Source of the DNA: Reddybacter sp041277045
Lineage (GTDB): Bacteria; Pseudomonadota; Gammaproteobacteria; Pseudomonadales; Porticoccaceae
Reading direction: 5' to 3'
NCBI GenBank assembly: GCA_041277045.1
Contig: JBGFSY010000001.1
Span: 124,001 to 188,000, forward strand
Length of the DNA: 64,000 bases
A program made the position numbers and the translations under genes. The notes below the pieces were generated by a model that saw only the letters and a program-made list of their open reading frames with translations, was not told the origin of the DNA and did not search any database. Below, piece after piece: positions 62,504 to 64,000 of this stretch (the first letter of the stretch is position 1; each line of letters starts with the position of its first letter).

Positions 62504-63712
62504 TTAATGACTAAACTGTACGTATTGGCGCGCCATCGGAACAACATCCAGGTAAAACTCCATCAGCCGTTTTGAATCCACAGATGCGGCGGATGTATCA
62601 ATGATATTACCCTCACAATAATCGACAACCAAGCCAAGTACTGTACCCAGCTCACCAGAGCCATCTAGCAGGGCCTGCTTAACATCCTCACCAATGGGCA
62701 GCTCTTCCAGAGCATCCACCAGGGGAACACCCAATAGAGCATCGAGCCGCGAGAATAAGCCCATCATAAAATAGGTACCCTTTTCAGATTTTTTACCTAA
62801 TTCAACAGCCATAGCTTCACACATCAGGGCACGCACTAAAGCCGATTCTAGAATATGGGCATTATCTTCACTAAAGCTACCTGCCATCACAACATGCACC
62901 AAGCGCACCAGGGTATCGAGACCGAGGATAAACACGGTTTCATCAATCGATGTAATGTCACGTTCAAAGCCATACATCGCCGAATTAACATAACGCAGTA
63001 ATTTATAACTGAGTGCGACATCGTGTGAGATCAGCTCTGTTAATTTACTGACTTCGACATTCGACTGATGCAGTTTATTGGCAAGCTCGACAATAGCGAT
63101 TTGGTTACCGCTTATTTTTCTACCACTAACAATCTTTGGATAAGAAAAATAATAGCCCTGAAACAAATCAAAGCCCATCGCAAGGCATTGCTCTGCTTCA
63201 CTCACTGTCTCAACCTTTTCGGCCAGTAACTTCACATTATATTTTTTGAGTTGAGCAATTTTATTACTCAGTTGCTCGATACCAATATCGGCCACATCAA
63301 GCTTAATAATGTCGACAATTTTAAGGAAGGGTTCATGCACGGGGTCAAAAATATAATCATCGAGAGCCAGGGTGTAACCCCGTTTTTTTAAGATCAGCAG
63401 AGCTTCAATGACCTCTTCATCAGGCTCCACATGCTCCAAAATCTCAATGACTATATTTGAATTAATTTCAGGAATAGGAAAACTGCCGACCAGGAATTCC
63501 CGTGGCATATTGATAAAAGCAGTCTTATCGCCAACCAAATCTTCAAAGCCGATAGAAGTAAAAACGTTACTCAACAACTCTGCTGTCGCCAAACCGTGAT
63601 CATCGACCTCAACAAAGTTATTGCTATCTGAGCGATAGAGCAACTCATAAGCCGCTACATTAAAATCCCTGTCATAAATTGACTGGCGACCCACATAGAT
63701 TAAATCAGCCAT
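62504..63712 (-). CDS. EAL-HDOD (YuxH-like) signalling protein
   Basis: The 402-residue protein has an N-terminal EAL-type barrel (about 3-205) in which the name motif reads ELL (VAAYELLYRSD). IVIEILEHVEPDEEVIEALL, LALDDYIFD, IIKLDVADI, LAEKVET and FDLFQGYYFSYPK follow. An HDOD domain lies at about 205-400 (VSKLTELISHDVALSYKLLR, FILGLDTLVRLVHVVMAGSF). EAL metal ligands are only partly kept, so it probably binds rather than cuts c-di-GMP. Such proteins regulate motility, biofilm or stress. It lies near the cyclase-PilZ gene on the other strand. Confidence 0.88.
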   Translation of the reverse strand: MADLIYVGRQSIYDRDFNVAAYELLYRSDSNNFVEVDDHGLATAELLSNVFTSIGFEDLVGDKTAFINMPREFLVGSFPIPEINSNIVIEILEHVEPDEEVIEALLILKKRGYTLALDDYIFDPVHEPFLKIVDIIKLDVADIGIEQLSNKIAQLKKYNVKLLAEKVETVSEAEQCLAMGFDLFQGYYFSYPKIVSGRKISGNQIAIVELANKLHQSNVEVSKLTELISHDVALSYKLLRYVNSAMYGFERDITSIDETVFILGLDTLVRLVHVVMAGSFSEDNAHILESALVRALMCEAMAVELGKKSEKGTYFMMGLFSRLDALLGVPLVDALEELPIGEDVKQALLDGSGELGTVLGLVVDYCEGNIIDTSAASVDSKRLMEFYLDVVPMARQYVQFSH

Positions 63713-63884
63713 ACCACATCCCTAATGGTTTTTAGTTTCCCTGCTTCTACAGCGTAGCTATAAAAATACTGATACTGACCATAAACAAGCTGTAAGACCA
63801 GCACATAGCAGCGACAAACTCACGTGCAATATAACACTACCGCTGCTGTGCACTGTCCGCAACCTTACAAGACCTTAACGCCAC

Positions 63885-64000
63885 TCAGCCATAGGCTTTG
63901 GAACGAGCGATCATACGTTGCGCCTGAGTATAGTGAGGTTTGTCCAACATAATACCGTCAAGACCGACAACACCCATATCGGGGTTAGCTTCGAAGACCT
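63885..64000 (-). CDS. HpcH/HpaI aldolase or CitE-like CoA-ester lyase, C-terminal end
   Basis: The last 37 codons of a minus-strand gene run off the window. NPDMGVVGLDGIMLDKPHYT and QAQRMIARSKAYG are the C-terminal pattern of CitE-like malyl/citramalyl-CoA lyases (GVIGLDGxMLDRPHLxxAxRxL). It would split or join a CoA ester and a 2-oxo acid. The upstream part lies outside. The 172 bases before the EAL-HDOD gene contain nothing else recognisable. Confidence 0.82.
   Translation of the reverse strand, partial: VFEANPDMGVVGLDGIMLDKPHYTQAQRMIARSKAYG

Overview
The window looks like chromosome from a free-living, probably marine, gammaproteobacterium. The evidence is the block recJ-thrC-hom-dsbC-xerD / rplS-trmD-rimM-rpsP / ffh | ypjD-like-corC-like, a gene order I know from Pseudomonas and relatives. 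Around it sit many acyl-CoA and CoA-transferase genes, as in oceanic lipid or steroid degraders (Spongiibacteraceae or Halieaceae type). That placement is inference, because no rRNA is present. I saw no rRNA, tRNA or CRISPR.

Region by region. 0-5.4 kb: the end of a VOC protein, a sulfotransferase, a UspA-like protein beside a SulP anion transporter, a truncated haemoglobin and a DUF599 membrane protein. 5.5-23.9 kb: a catabolic region with two acyl-CoA synthetases, two acyl-CoA dehydrogenases, an SDR, a CaiB/BaiF CoA-transferase, an enoyl-CoA hydratase, an AraC regulator and a conserved secreted protein. It is interrupted by an A+T-rich ankyrin/TPR gene that sits against a decayed paralogous dehydrogenase end. 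23.9-27.4 kb: an accessory island with a lone HigA antitoxin, interspersed and tandem repeats, and a short integron gene-cassette array without an integrase. Two attC sites are readable base by base, and the cassettes encode small unfamiliar proteins. 27.4-36.4 kb: housekeeping genes (SEC-C protein, ABC-F ATPase, ttcA, DUF547 protein, bioA, trpS) and a copper-type MerR regulator/permease operon with a near-canonical CueR promoter. 36.5-37.5 kb: two pseudogenes. 37.6-50.3 kb: the conserved core block. 50.3-57 kb: DUF1289 protein, gamma-carbonic-anhydrase-like protein, two Nudix genes and a two-gene RND efflux system. 57-64 kb: a decayed membrane-protein gene, a beta-propeller protein, a frameshifted amidohydrolase, a cyclase-PilZ fusion, a SprA-related remnant, an EAL-HDOD protein and the end of a CitE-like lyase.

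Seven genes are broken (stops, frameshifts or deletions), which points to ongoing gene loss among accessory and catabolic paralogues while the core genes are intact. The most interesting part is the cassette array at about 25.3-27.0 kb. Its boundaries obey the integron rule that the R'' box of each attC complements the first bases of its own cassette. The proteins it carries (a predicted metal-binding membrane protein, a small lipoprotein, a Cys-rich membrane protein and an opposing 41-residue Gly/Asn/Pro-rich peptide) are not families I can name.
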